Below are positions 5,991 to 13,234 of a stretch of 23,815 nt of DNA, one piece after another. The DNA lies in IMG/VR virus record IMGVR_UViG_3300020193_000137, positions 1-23,815 of that record. The stretch is one strand, 5' to 3'. Made by a program: the position numbers and the translations under genes. How positions within the stretch are numbered: position 1 is the stretch's first letter; each line of letters begins with the position of its first letter. A model generated the notes under the pieces. It made no database searches. It had not been told where the DNA came from and worked only from the letters and a program-made list of their open reading frames with translations. The stretch comes from a virus.

Positions 5991-7260
5991 TCACACACAG
6001 AGCTTGGCCGACGATTTCTCGCGCCGCACCCGCAGTCAGGTGCGCTCCGCGCGCCACGTCGAACTGTTCGGCCAGCACGTCGACCCGAGCGAATCGAACG
6101 TGCGCTCGTGGACCGTACTGAGCCCGACATCGCGCATCGATAGCCGCTACCGGGCAGCCGGCGTCCAGGTCGGCATCGCCGGCAGGCGTTCGCACCTCGG
6201 CATCATCGACGACCCGTTCCGCTCGCGGAAGGACGCGGATTCTGAGGTCGTGCGCGAGGGTTCGTGGCAGTGGTATCTGACCGACTTCCGTCCCCGCCTC
6301 CTGCCGGGCGCGCCCATCATCATCGTCAACACGCGCTGGCACGAGGACGACATTGCTGGTCGCATCCTGCCCGAAAGCTACAACGGCGAGAGCGGGTGGG
6401 TGCGAGCGCGCGACGGCGAGTGGTGGTTCGTGCTCTCGATTCAGGCGCTGTGCGAGCGCGAGGATGACATCCTGGGGCGCGCCATCGGCGAGTCGTACTG
6501 GCCGGATTACTACACGCGCGCAATCTTGGAAAACGAGCGGCGCATCCAGACGCCACGCAACTGGTCCGCGCTCTACCAGCAGCGCCCGTCGCCCGACGAG
6601 GGCGGGTACTACAACCGGCAGTGGTTCCAGTGGTACGACCATTTGCCGGCGAACGTGCGCTACTACGGTGCGAGCGACTACGCCGTGACGGACGATGGCG
6701 GCGACTGGACCGTACACGTCGTCGGCGCAGCGGTCGGGCCGCGAATGTTCGAAGACCTGTACATCGTCGACTACTGGACCGGGCAGGCCGCGAGCGACGA
6801 GTGGATTCAGTCGTTCATCGACCTCGTGCTGCGCTACCGGCCGGTTGAGTGGGCCGAGGAGAACGGGCAAATCAGCCGCTCGCTCGGCCCGGTCATCGAC
6901 ACGGAGCAGCGCCGCCAGGGCGCGCAGTGCCTGCGCTCGCAGTTCCCGGTAGCCGGCGACAAGGCGCAGCGCGGGCAGGCGTTCCGCGCGGTAGCGGCGC
7001 AGCGCCGCGTGTACTTGCCGCGCCACGCGCCCTGGTCGAAAGACCTGTTGGAGCGCCTGCTCCGCTGGCAGACCGCGCGCCGCGACGATGACCACGACGC
7101 GCTCGCGCTGCTCGGCCGGTTGGTGTACGGGATGCGCGGGCACGCCGAGCCCAAGCCTCGCAACTATCGCCCGGCGCCCGGCACTTACGACTGGTTGCTC
7201 AAGGTCACCGACGAGCAGGGTATGAACCACGCCCGCAAATCCATCTACCGATCGAACTGA
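5722..7260 (+). CDS. terL: terminase large subunit
   Basis: A 512-residue DNA-packaging motor, a normal length for the family. The ATPase domain shows a Walker A of the PP-x3-KS/T type (PPGAAKST, 60-67), adenine-side helices, a Walker B at HLGIIDDP (158-165) and a coupling-type motif IIIVNTRWHEDD (199-210). The RNase H-like nuclease domain shows GASDYAVTDDGGDWT (317-330, Asp319), PVEWAEENGQI (374-384, Glu379/Glu380) and RRDDDHDALAL (453-463, Asp459). It pumps DNA through the portal into the prohead and cuts it at termination. The ATG at 5722 lies inside the small-subunit frame. The ribosome binding site is weak (CTGAGA), so expression may depend on translation from upstream. Confidence 0.93.
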   Translation: MTTATRAASLRRVRDKARRDLASYALFCGDYRPARHHRLMCASLQMAIEGYLKRVMILAPPGAAKSTYSSVYAPSWALAKIQGLQLLACSHTQSLADDFSRRTRSQVRSARHVELFGQHVDPSESNVRSWTVLSPTSRIDSRYRAAGVQVGIAGRRSHLGIIDDPFRSRKDADSEVVREGSWQWYLTDFRPRLLPGAPIIIVNTRWHEDDIAGRILPESYNGESGWVRARDGEWWFVLSIQALCEREDDILGRAIGESYWPDYYTRAILENERRIQTPRNWSALYQQRPSPDEGGYYNRQWFQWYDHLPANVRYYGASDYAVTDDGGDWTVHVVGAAVGPRMFEDLYIVDYWTGQAASDEWIQSFIDLVLRYRPVEWAEENGQISRSLGPVIDTEQRRQGAQCLRSQFPVAGDKAQRGQAFRAVAAQRRVYLPRHAPWSKDLLERLLRWQTARRDDDHDALALLGRLVYGMRGHAEPKPRNYRPAPGTYDWLLKVTDEQGMNHARKSIYRSN

Positions 7261-7269
7261 GGGACTGCG

Positions 7270-7797
7270 ATGACCAACGAAACCAAGGCGCGCACCGACA
7301 AGCGTCAGACCGAGCCAGACGTGATTGACCCGAACCCGTGGGACATTTCCCCGCGCAGCGAGACCGAGGCGCATACCCAGGCCGAGATCCAGGCGTGGTG
7401 CCAAGCGCAGCAGGCCGCTGCCGCGTCCATGCCGTCGATAACCTGGGGGCAACTAGGGTTCTCGCGCAACGCGCGCCCTGTGCTCATCGCCAAGGCGCCG
7501 CCTTTCCAGGGCATCGACTGCGGAGTTTTCGTGTTCGCGGTCGAGGGCGAAGAGGTTCTACCTAGCATCATGGGATTCCGCGCGTACAAACCGTCGTCGG
7601 TCGAGGGCGGGCTGTTCATCGTCAGTGCATCGAGCGAGCGCGATGCGCGCGCCTGGGCTCAGTTAGGCATAGATGAGGCGTGCGAGTCAGCGCGCCGGTA
7701 CCATTTCGCCGATGCGTCAGGAAAGGCCCAGGACTTGATCGACGAGCAGAACAATGCCGGGTTTTCTGTTGACCACTACGGCAGAAAAGCGCACTAA
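7270..7797 (+). CDS. hypothetical protein between terminase and virion genes
   Basis: A 175-residue protein of unknown function, starting at an ATG with GAGGG upstream that overlaps the terminase stop. The first 60 residues are polar and probably disordered. The remainder alternates beta strands and helices (ARPVLIAKAPPFQGIDCGVFVF, VLPSIMGFRAYKP, GGLFIVSASSERDARAWAQLG) and ends with DHYGRKAH. There is no signal peptide or membrane segment. A virion or packaging-related role is suggested only by its place between terminase and portal. Confidence 0.65.
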   Translation: MTNETKARTDKRQTEPDVIDPNPWDISPRSETEAHTQAEIQAWCQAQQAAAASMPSITWGQLGFSRNARPVLIAKAPPFQGIDCGVFVFAVEGEEVLPSIMGFRAYKPSSVEGGLFIVSASSERDARAWAQLGIDEACESARRYHFADASGKAQDLIDEQNNAGFSVDHYGRKAH

Positions 7798-7876
7798 TAT
7801 TGTGACGTGCGCGCGGGCACGCTGATTTCGCGCCGGATTGCCGGGCTGTTCTCGGCCACGAATTGAGGAACTCGCC
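7798..7876 (+). other. short intergenic region
   Basis: These 79 bases separate two genes that are not translationally coupled, unusual in this window. GAGGAA at 7864-7869 is the likely ribosome binding site for the ATG at 7877. A GTG-started 19-codon frame (7807-7866) is too short to credit. No confident promoter or terminator is visible. Confidence 0.35.
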
Positions 7877-8521
7877 ATGCTCTTACGTAACCTTGGCACC
7901 GTGGCCGGCGCGACCGGCCGTGGCATCACCCTTTCCAGTTCGACCAATGCGACCCCAATCGTCGCTACGCTCGGCGCGCTGCACGGCGTCCCGTCCATGG
8001 CGCAGAACCCGGTGCCGTGTCTGCGGCGCTACGGCATTTTCGGTGTCACCACGCAAACCGCGTGCAACGGCATCTGGTCACTGACGTCCACCGGCACCAA
8101 CACGTTTTCGCTTGATGGCTCTGCCGGCAACGGCGCGGCGACGGTCACCAACTCCGTGGTGACACTGATCAACGACCAAGTGCCGTTCATGTCAGGGCAT
8201 GCTGCGGTCGCGTTCATCGGCAACGCGGTTGACCAAGTCGCGGCCGACCTCACGTTCACGATCCAGGGCAACAAGCTCGGCAATCCGGCCTACGGCGGGC
8301 AATCCGCAGTCGACGGCGCGACCGACGCGGAAATCATAGCGGCGGACTCGTCCACGATCTCGACCTACTTCGAGGACAGCACGAGCGATACCTCGTTCGT
8401 CACCCCAGGGCCGACGAACGACGGCACGACCGAAATGCGCAACGTGCGCTTGCGCCGATGGATGTTCCTGAACGTCAGCGCGTGGACTGCGGGCGGTATC
8501 TCCGGCTCGCTGATCGTCTGA
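7877..8521 (+). CDS. beta-rich virion protein with E1_FCCH-like domain
   Basis: A 214-residue protein, likely part of the particle. Residues 18-95 follow the pattern of the small beta-barrel known from ubiquitin-activating E1 enzymes (FCCH domain) that recurs in phage structural proteins: a TNATPIVAT strand, an ALHGVPS turn, CNGIWSLTSTG, then NTFSLDGSAGNGA. The rest is Thr/Ser/Ala-rich beta structure ending in a MFLNVSAWTAGGISGSLIV strand. There is no signal peptide. The start at 7877 has GAGGAA 7 bases upstream, preferred to an earlier in-frame ATG at 7838. Its place directly before the portal suggests head decoration or a minor structural role. The exact role is unknown. Confidence 0.7.
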   Translation: MLLRNLGTVAGATGRGITLSSSTNATPIVATLGALHGVPSMAQNPVPCLRRYGIFGVTTQTACNGIWSLTSTGTNTFSLDGSAGNGAATVTNSVVTLINDQVPFMSGHAAVAFIGNAVDQVAADLTFTIQGNKLGNPAYGGQSAVDGATDAEIIAADSSTISTYFEDSTSDTSFVTPGPTNDGTTEMRNVRLRRWMFLNVSAWTAGGISGSLIV

Positions 8522-8527
8522 GCCTGC

Positions 8528-10918
8528 GTGGCGGCACAACCGCGCACAGTCTATCGAGACATCGACGGCGGGCACGAAAAATGCCCGCCGTTGCTCGAAC
8601 GTCTTTCCGAGCAGATCGAGGACGCGCTCAAAAACCACGAAGCCAGGGTCGCGGAGGCAGAGAAAAACCGACGCTACTCGACCGGCAGGATGCACGACGA
8701 CGGCCGCCCCGGCCTCGTGCGAACGAATCTGATCTACGCCAACACCGCAGCGATCATCCCATCCGTTTACGCCAAGAATCCCGACATCTCAGTGTCGCCG
8801 AGCACGAGCGTGTCGCCTCGGCGGTATGCAGTGGTCAAGCAGTTCGCGCGCACCATGGAGGTCGTGCTCTCGCGCGCGTTCGTGCATGAGACGAGACTCA
8901 AGCAGCGCGTGCGCTCAGCGCTGTATTCCGTTCTGAACTGCGGCGACGGTTGGTTGAAGCTCGGATTCCAGAGCGACCCGAAGTACGACCCGCTCCTGCA
9001 GGCGCGCATCAACGACACGCAGGACAACATCGCGGTCGTGCGCCGGTTGATGGCGGACACCGAAGACCCCGAACAGATTTCTCAGCACGAGACGAAGCAG
9101 GCTGAACTTGAGCAAGCGCTAAACGGCCTGATGGAAACCGCCGAGGTTGCGGTGCAGGCCGGGCTCGTGCTCGATCGCGTCCCGTCCGAGGACGTGCTCG
9201 TGCTCGACCACACGATCACCGACTTCGACTACTACGTGCAGGCCGAAGCGCTCGACCACATGGTGTGGATGACCAAGGACAGGTACATCGACCTGTACGG
9301 TGAATGGCCGAAGCAAGGCTCGCCGAGCGTGTACAACCAACGCGACTTGACGAACAAGCGCGTGGAGAGCGCGGCGCAGAAAAGACCAGCTGAACTCGTG
9401 TGCGTACACGAGGTGTGGTCGCTCAGGCTCGGGCGCGTGTTTACGTTCGGGCACGGGTCGAAGTACTGGGCGCGCGAACCGTACTCACCGCAGCGTATGC
9501 CCGAGCGCTGGTATCCGTTCTTCCGCATAGGTTGGAATTTCCTGGACTCCTCGTGCCACGCGCTCGCGGACGTATCTCTGTGGCGCGAGTTGCAGGACGA
9601 GTACAACAAGTCGCGAACGCAATGGGCCGAGCATCGCGAGGATTCGATGCCAGTGCGCGTCGTGCGCGGCGGCGGCTCGCTTACCGATGACGACATCAAC
9701 AACATCAAGAACCGCAAGTCGCGCGACATCGTCGTCGTCGAAGGTCGCCCCGGCGACCCGATCCGAAACGACATGGCCGAGTTGCCTGCCATTCCGATCG
9801 ACCCCGCCGTGTACGACACGACACCGATACGCTCCGACATGGAAATGGTTGCTGGCCGTGGCGACGCGAGCGTCGGCGGCATCATCCAGGCGAAGACCGC
9901 GACCGAGGCCGAGATCCAGCAAGCCGGTCTCGTCAGCCGGTCCGATTTCCGGCGCGACACAGTCGAGGATGTAATCCGCGACATGGCGGTCGCTGCAGCG
10001 CAGATACTCTTGCAGGAACTCACCGTCGCACAGGTGCAGTACATCGCTGGCGAGGGCGCGGTCTGGCCGCAGATGGCGCGCGAGGAAGTGTTCTCGCTGG
10101 TCGAAATCGAGGTGCGCTCGGGCTCGACCGGCAAACCGAATCGCGCGTTCGAGCAGGAACGATGGGAGAAGTTACTTCCGCACCTGCGCGAGTCGATCCA
10201 GATGATTTACGAGTTGCAGGTCGCCGGCAATCATCAACTCGCGAACGCCATGCGTCAGATTCTCAAGGAGACCCTGCGCAAGTACGACGAGCGATTCGAC
10301 CTCGAAGAGATTCTCGGGCCTGAGCAGTCGATGGACGACGCTTCGCAATCGCAAATGGCGCAGATGCAGCAGCAGATCCAGCAGTTGACGACGGCGCTCG
10401 AACAGGCGCAGCAGCAACTCCAGAGCTTCGACCAGGAGAAGCAGCGCCAGCAGGGCGTCGACCTTGAGTACCGCGAACGCGAACTTGCGCTCAAGGAACA
10501 ACAAGTGCTCGACGCGCACGACTCCGCGCAAGCCAAGAACGACGTGCAGGCCGCGCTCGACGTGCAGGCCGCCGCGCACCGCGCCGCGCTCGAAGAGCAG
10601 CGCCGCGAGTTCGAGCACAAGGCCGAGGTCGCCGCGCTACGGCAACAGGTGCAGGACGCGACGAGCGAAGCGCAGCGCCGCCTCAAAGCGGTCGAGCAGA
10701 GCGCCGCCGAGCGGGAAGAACAGGAGAGCGAGGCCGTTTCGCCCGTTGCTGAATTGGTGCAGGCGATGTTTGGTCAGATCGACGCCATGCGCGGCAGCAT
10801 CGAGGATTCAGAGCGCGCGCGCAATGAGCGCATCGCTATCGTGTCGGAAGCCATCGCTTCAGGCGACCAGCAATCACTGCGCGATGCCGCGCGCCGCTTG
10901 TCGGAGACCGCGCATTGA
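8528..10918 (+). CDS. portal protein
   Basis: A 796-residue protein matching large podovirus-type portals in size, context and sequence style. The portal is a dodecameric ring at one head vertex through which DNA is packaged and ejected. The N-terminus carries the motif NLIYANTAAIIPSVYAKNPDI (67-87). Core segments include ALYSVLNCGDGWLKLGF, DFDYYVQAEALDHMVWM, WYPFFRIGWNFLDSS, SLWRELQDEYNKSRTQ and GRGDASVGGIIQAKTATEAEIQQAG. From about residue 600 to 735 a long Gln/Glu/Ala-rich coiled coil (QMAQMQQQIQQLTTALEQA...) fits the helical barrel that extends into the head in P22-like portals. The GTG start lies two codons after the previous stop in the same frame, with no strong ribosome binding site, so coupling by reinitiation is likely. 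Confidence 0.88.
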   Translation: MAAQPRTVYRDIDGGHEKCPPLLERLSEQIEDALKNHEARVAEAEKNRRYSTGRMHDDGRPGLVRTNLIYANTAAIIPSVYAKNPDISVSPSTSVSPRRYAVVKQFARTMEVVLSRAFVHETRLKQRVRSALYSVLNCGDGWLKLGFQSDPKYDPLLQARINDTQDNIAVVRRLMADTEDPEQISQHETKQAELEQALNGLMETAEVAVQAGLVLDRVPSEDVLVLDHTITDFDYYVQAEALDHMVWMTKDRYIDLYGEWPKQGSPSVYNQRDLTNKRVESAAQKRPAELVCVHEVWSLRLGRVFTFGHGSKYWAREPYSPQRMPERWYPFFRIGWNFLDSSCHALADVSLWRELQDEYNKSRTQWAEHREDSMPVRVVRGGGSLTDDDINNIKNRKSRDIVVVEGRPGDPIRNDMAELPAIPIDPAVYDTTPIRSDMEMVAGRGDASVGGIIQAKTATEAEIQQAGLVSRSDFRRDTVEDVIRDMAVAAAQILLQELTVAQVQYIAGEGAVWPQMAREEVFSLVEIEVRSGSTGKPNRAFEQERWEKLLPHLRESIQMIYELQVAGNHQLANAMRQILKETLRKYDERFDLEEILGPEQSMDDASQSQMAQMQQQIQQLTTALEQAQQQLQSFDQEKQRQQGVDLEYRERELALKEQQVLDAHDSAQAKNDVQAALDVQAAAHRAALEEQRREFEHKAEVAALRQQVQDATSEAQRRLKAVEQSAAEREEQESEAVSPVAELVQAMFGQIDAMRGSIEDSERARNERIAIVSEAIASGDQQSLRDAARRLSETAH

Positions 10919-11139
10919 TCGCGCTCGCGTTACTCGCGTCTCTCGGCACGACCGTGGTCTCGTGTGAACGATTCGCGTCAGCAGTATCCGAAGTAGAGCA
11001 GTTCATGCAGGCACGGCCTGACGCGGCCGTTCGCGATTACATCGTTGAGCAAGGTGACACGATTGCGCTCAACCGCGCGTACAACTACATCTTGGCTGGC
11101 GGAGACTACGCATCCGCCGAGAGCATGTGTGGTGCGTGA
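10915..11139 (+). CDS. small exported protein, possible lipoprotein
   Basis: A 74-residue protein starting at a TTG that overlaps the portal stop (TTGA). Residues 1-16 are hydrophobic (MIALALLASLGTTVVS) and are followed by Cys17. VVS-C fits a lipobox, though the n-region lacks the usual basic residues. The mature part is acidic and helical (VSEVEQFMQARPDAAVRDYIVEQGD, ALNRAYNYILAGGDYASAE). It opens the lysis module, so an envelope role is plausible. Function is unknown; a non-lipidated secreted protein or a membrane-anchored peptide is also possible. Confidence 0.5.
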   Translation: MIALALLASLGTTVVSCERFASAVSEVEQFMQARPDAAVRDYIVEQGDTIALNRAYNYILAGGDYASAESMCGA

Positions 11140-11345
11140 TGGAATCGTTATTCGCAGAAATCGCAAAGACGCTCGGACCGGCTGGCATCGGCCTTATCGC
11201 AGCTATCGTTTTCTACAAGGACGCGCGCGATCTACGCAATCAGGTTATGACAGCATTCATCGAAGACACAAAGCTTAAGGTGCTGCTCACCTCGCAGCTT
11301 GAACAGTTGACGCGTGTTATCGAGAACTTGAAGACCAAAACATGA
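11139..11345 (+). CDS. small membrane protein in lysis module, holin candidate
   Basis: A 68-residue protein with one clear transmembrane segment at about 14-29 (LGPAGIGLIAAIVFYK) and a cytoplasmic-looking helical tail (DLRNQVMTAFIEDTKLKVLLTSQLEQLTRVIENLKTKT) with heptad-like leucines. The ATG overlaps the previous stop (TGATG). Small single-pass proteins with a coiled tail in this position may be holins, antiholins or accessory lysis factors. The base composition is AT-richer than the neighbours, suggesting separate acquisition. No family was recognised. Confidence 0.55.
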   Translation: MESLFAEIAKTLGPAGIGLIAAIVFYKDARDLRNQVMTAFIEDTKLKVLLTSQLEQLTRVIENLKTKT

Positions 11346-11524
11346 GAGCAGTTATGTTCAAATCGACAACAGTAGCAGTAAGAGTTCTTGACGACAACAT
11401 TGCTGCTACAGCAGCGGTCATGGAAAAACTTACTGCTCTGGTCGACGAAGCGACTGTAGTTCTGGATCGGCGCAAGGTTGACATCCCTGTTGAAGTTGAT
11501 CGAAGAAAGGAGAAAGGCGTATGA
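11342..11524 (+). CDS. hypothetical small protein
   Basis: A 60-residue soluble-looking protein coupled by ATGA at its start and by ATGA to the next gene. A second in-frame ATG lies four codons downstream. It is helical and valine-rich (TTVAVRVLDDNIAATAAVMEKLTALVDEATVVLDRR) and ends with a charged tail (VEVDRRKEKGV). No membrane segment or known motif is present. It lies in the AT-rich island; 11341-11400 is about 40% GC by hand count. Confidence 0.5.
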   Translation: MRAVMFKSTTVAVRVLDDNIAATAAVMEKLTALVDEATVVLDRRKVDIPVEVDRRKEKGV

Positions 11525-11700
11525 AAGGCTGGAAGACTCTGCTCGCTGGCGTCGGCACCATCCTGCTCGGCGCGTCACAAATCGTACTCGCGTTCGCGAA
11601 GCCGGAGGCCGGCACGAGTGTCGAGGCCGGCATGCAGACTATGCTCGCCGGGCTCGCGGTCGTGGGCATCGGCCACAAGTTGGACAAAGCCGCGTCGTGA
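11521..11700 (+). CDS. putative holin, two membrane segments
   Basis: A 59-residue protein. The start is firm: AAGGAGAAAGG precedes the ATG, which overlaps the previous stop. A basic N-terminus (MKGWK) leads into a first hydrophobic segment (6-26, ending SQIVLAFA). After a polar loop (KPEAGTSVEAGMQT) comes a second segment (MLAGLAVVGIGHK, 41-53) and a basic tail. Two short membrane helices and a total of 60 residues fit a class II holin, which permeabilises the inner membrane to release endolysin at a programmed time. Its place just before spanin-like and SleB hydrolase genes supports this. It could instead be one of several small lysis regulators, since the neighbour at 11139 also has a membrane segment. 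Confidence 0.6.
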   Translation: MKGWKTLLAGVGTILLGASQIVLAFAKPEAGTSVEAGMQTMLAGLAVVGIGHKLDKAAS

Positions 11701-11915
11701 TGTTGGAGGCGCTCGTCGGTCTGCTCGCCGCAGCCGGCGTGGCGTTGCTCGTGTACGTCGGCATGCGTTGGGAACGCGCGCGCATTCAGTACGAGACCGA
11801 CGCTGAGGTCGCGCGCATCAAAGACAAAGTCGAGCAAATCCGCAAGACAGTTGGCGGCATGAGCGACGACGAGCTGGACGACATGGTGTATGGACCGAGA
11901 AGCAAAAACGAGTAA
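11700..11915 (+). CDS. small membrane-anchored protein, possible inner-membrane spanin
   Basis: A 71-residue protein with an N-terminal membrane anchor (residues 4-21, ALVGLLAAAGVALLVYVG) followed by a charged helix (RWERARIQYETDAEVARIKDKVEQIRKTV) and an acidic end (GMSDDELDDMVYG). This topology matches Rz-type inner-membrane spanins, which link to an outer-membrane lipoprotein and disrupt the outer membrane in the last lysis step. It is short for that family, so the assignment is tentative. The ATG shares its A with the holin stop (TGATG). The gene end is overlapped by the zinc-ribbon gene. Confidence 0.5.
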   Translation: MLEALVGLLAAAGVALLVYVGMRWERARIQYETDAEVARIKDKVEQIRKTVGGMSDDELDDMVYGPRSKNE

Positions 11916-12069
11916 CGTCATCCCGTTGCACGGCAAGAGCACGGAACTCATGTGCGGGCACTGCGAGTCGAACGCGTTCAGGTTGACGAATCGCGGCGTC
12001 GAGTGCTGGGCATGCGAACGCATCATGCGGAGCCTGACATGGCACGCGCTCTCGCAGCCTGCATCGTGA
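11890..12069 (+). CDS. zinc-ribbon micro-protein overlapping the spanin-like pair
   Basis: A 59-residue protein in a different frame from its neighbours. It shares its first 26 bases with the upstream membrane-protein gene and its last 31 with the lipoprotein gene. It has two perfect Cys-x2-Cys pairs, MCGHCES (Cys22, Cys25) and ECWACER (Cys39, Cys42), the classic spacing of a small zinc ribbon. The N-terminus (TSNVIPLHGKSTEL) and a C-terminal helix are otherwise unremarkable. Chance is unlikely to yield this spacing, and the frame is needed to cover 11916-12038, which no other good gene occupies. Function is unknown; a soluble regulator is plausible. Confidence 0.6.
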   Translation: MDREAKTSNVIPLHGKSTELMCGHCESNAFRLTNRGVECWACERIMRSLTWHALSQPAS

Positions 12070-12314
12070 TGGCCGCTGCGAGTTGCGCGGCCGTGCCGGA
12101 GATAGCCTCGGGGGCGGCGAGCGCGGTCTCGGCGTACTGGTCTTATCGCAGCGCGACCGCGAAGCGCGTGCAGGTCGTGGCGCGCGAGTGCCTGTTCATG
12201 ACGACGCCCGTGTACATGAGCCGAGAGAGCACGCTGGTGCGCGAGGATAAGCTCAAGCTCGCAGAACTGAACGCGAGTTGGAATGCGATATGCGCGAAGG
12301 AGGACAGGCCGTGA
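12039..12314 (+). CDS. putative lipoprotein, outer-membrane spanin candidate
   Basis: A 91-residue exported protein. The signal region is MARALAACIVMAAAS followed by Cys16, an acceptable though atypical lipobox (Ala at -3). The mature part is Ala/Ser-rich, then carries CLFMTTPVYMSRES and KLKLAELNASWNAIC. This resembles small phage lysis lipoproteins with a paired-cysteine C-terminal domain and an xxHNxxW-like segment. Together with the membrane protein at 11700 it could form a two-component spanin. The start at 12039 is preferred to an upstream in-frame ATG because only it yields a signal sequence. The stop overlaps the endolysin GTG. Confidence 0.55.
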   Translation: MARALAACIVMAAASCAAVPEIASGAASAVSAYWSYRSATAKRVQVVARECLFMTTPVYMSRESTLVREDKLKLAELNASWNAICAKEDRP

Positions 12315-12730
12315 TACTGACGCCAGGGGATTTCGACACTGGCTGGCGCACTGTCTGGATGGAAGCGCGCGACCAGGGCGACAAAGGCATGTACGCAGTG
12401 GCCTGGGTGTTGCGCAACCGTCTCGAACGCAAAGCGAACGACCGTTGGGCGACCATCGGGCAGGTGTGCCTGGACTGGTTGCAGTTCAGTGGCTGGCGTG
12501 AGAACGACCCGAATTTCAAGCAGGCGCTCGTCGTCCCGCTCGATACGCTTGGCCAGCGCTGCGCGATTGCGTTGCTGCGCGCGATGAGCGATCCGCGCTC
12601 GATGGATCCAACAGGTGGGTCGTGTCACTACTATTCGACCAAGGTTATGAAAACTCCACCTGCATGGGCAGTAGGCAAGACGCCAGTCGCTTGTATCGGA
12701 GACCATGCATTCTTCGCGGGGGTAGTGTGA
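12311..12730 (+). CDS. SleB-family cell wall hydrolase (endolysin)
   Basis: A 139-residue peptidoglycan hydrolase of the SleB/Hydrolase_2 type. The family pattern is clear: WMEARDQGDKGMYAVAWVLRNRL (17-39) with the probable catalytic Glu19, then CLDWLQFSGW (53-62) at the family's PxQFSxW position, DPTGGSCHYY (99-108), TPPAW (115-119) and IGDHAFF (129-135). These enzymes are lytic transglycosylases that cleave the glycan backbone; as the lysis enzyme it would act in the periplasm once the holin opens the membrane. No signal peptide is present, consistent with holin dependence. The GTG start is coupled to the previous stop. It is the best-supported gene of the lysis module. Confidence 0.88.
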   Translation: MILTPGDFDTGWRTVWMEARDQGDKGMYAVAWVLRNRLERKANDRWATIGQVCLDWLQFSGWRENDPNFKQALVVPLDTLGQRCAIALLRAMSDPRSMDPTGGSCHYYSTKVMKTPPAWAVGKTPVACIGDHAFFAGVV

Positions 12731-12813
12731 TGACAGCAGTCACTCTCTACGTCATCGTCATGCTCACCAACTACGGGTCCAGTGATGGATTTGAGAACCT
12801 TGATCGACTCTGA
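12730..12813 (+). CDS. possible micro-ORF, 27 residues
   Basis: An ATG shares its A with the endolysin stop (TGATG) and opens 27 codons that overlap the start of the next gene. The product has a short hydrophobic stretch (VTLYVIVMLTNYG). It may be a tiny membrane peptide or only a translational bridge that hands ribosomes to the ATG at 12785. Evidence is limited to coupling. Confidence 0.25.
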   Translation: MTAVTLYVIVMLTNYGSSDGFENLDRL

Positions 12814-13234
12814 TCCAGCGAATGCGGCGCGCTCGGATCAGGAAGTGCTCGACTGGCTACGGCAGGAAATACCAGTGCTAGGGCATGTATCACACGGCGC
12901 ATTGCTGGCAGTGTGCGCGACCTACGATTTGATCGTGCCGTGGGAAATAGCCAAGGCGGATGCTGGCAACGTAGCCATTTCTATCCCCAACACGACGATC
13001 AACAAGCGCGGTCTCGCGGCGGCGGCGCTGCGCGTGCTGGATCGCGGCGAAGGTCTCGACCTGGGCGACCCGGATACGGGGCCGATGCTCGATGCGATGG
13101 TTGCATTTGATTTGATGTCGTCTACTGCGCGCACTGCGCTTGACACCAAGGCGTCGACGATGGAACCGAGGCACAAGGCGAATGGCATTGACCGGGTCAA
13201 GATAGGCATCGTTGCAAGAGCACGTAATGGGTAG
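12785..13234 (+). CDS. hypothetical phage protein
   Basis: A 149-residue protein of unknown function. The opening MDLRTLIDSDPANAARSDQEVLDWLRQE resembles a family of small tail- or lysis-adjacent phage proteins that begin with a DPAN..xSDQEVLD-type helix-rich segment. The middle (WEIAKADAGNVAISIP, KRGLAAAALRVLDRGEGLDLGDP) and end (TARTALDTKASTMEP) look helical. ATG 12785 is preferred to the GTG three bases earlier. Its TAG at 13232-13234 abuts the methyltransferase remnant, so the C-terminus may itself have been altered by the rearrangement. Confidence 0.6.
   Translation: MDLRTLIDSDPANAARSDQEVLDWLRQEIPVLGHVSHGALLAVCATYDLIVPWEIAKADAGNVAISIPNTTINKRGLAAAALRVLDRGEGLDLGDPDTGPMLDAMVAFDLMSSTARTALDTKASTMEPRHKANGIDRVKIGIVARARNG

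Noticed and set aside
5713-7452. A 579-codon open frame on the minus strand
   Set aside because: It lies wholly opposite the well-supported terminase large subunit. Its product is Arg/Val/Ala-rich without motifs, as expected from the complement of GC-rich coding sequence.
9232-10134. A 300-codon minus-strand frame opposite the portal
   Set aside because: Ser/Arg/Thr-rich shadow of the portal gene, with no motif and no ribosome binding site.
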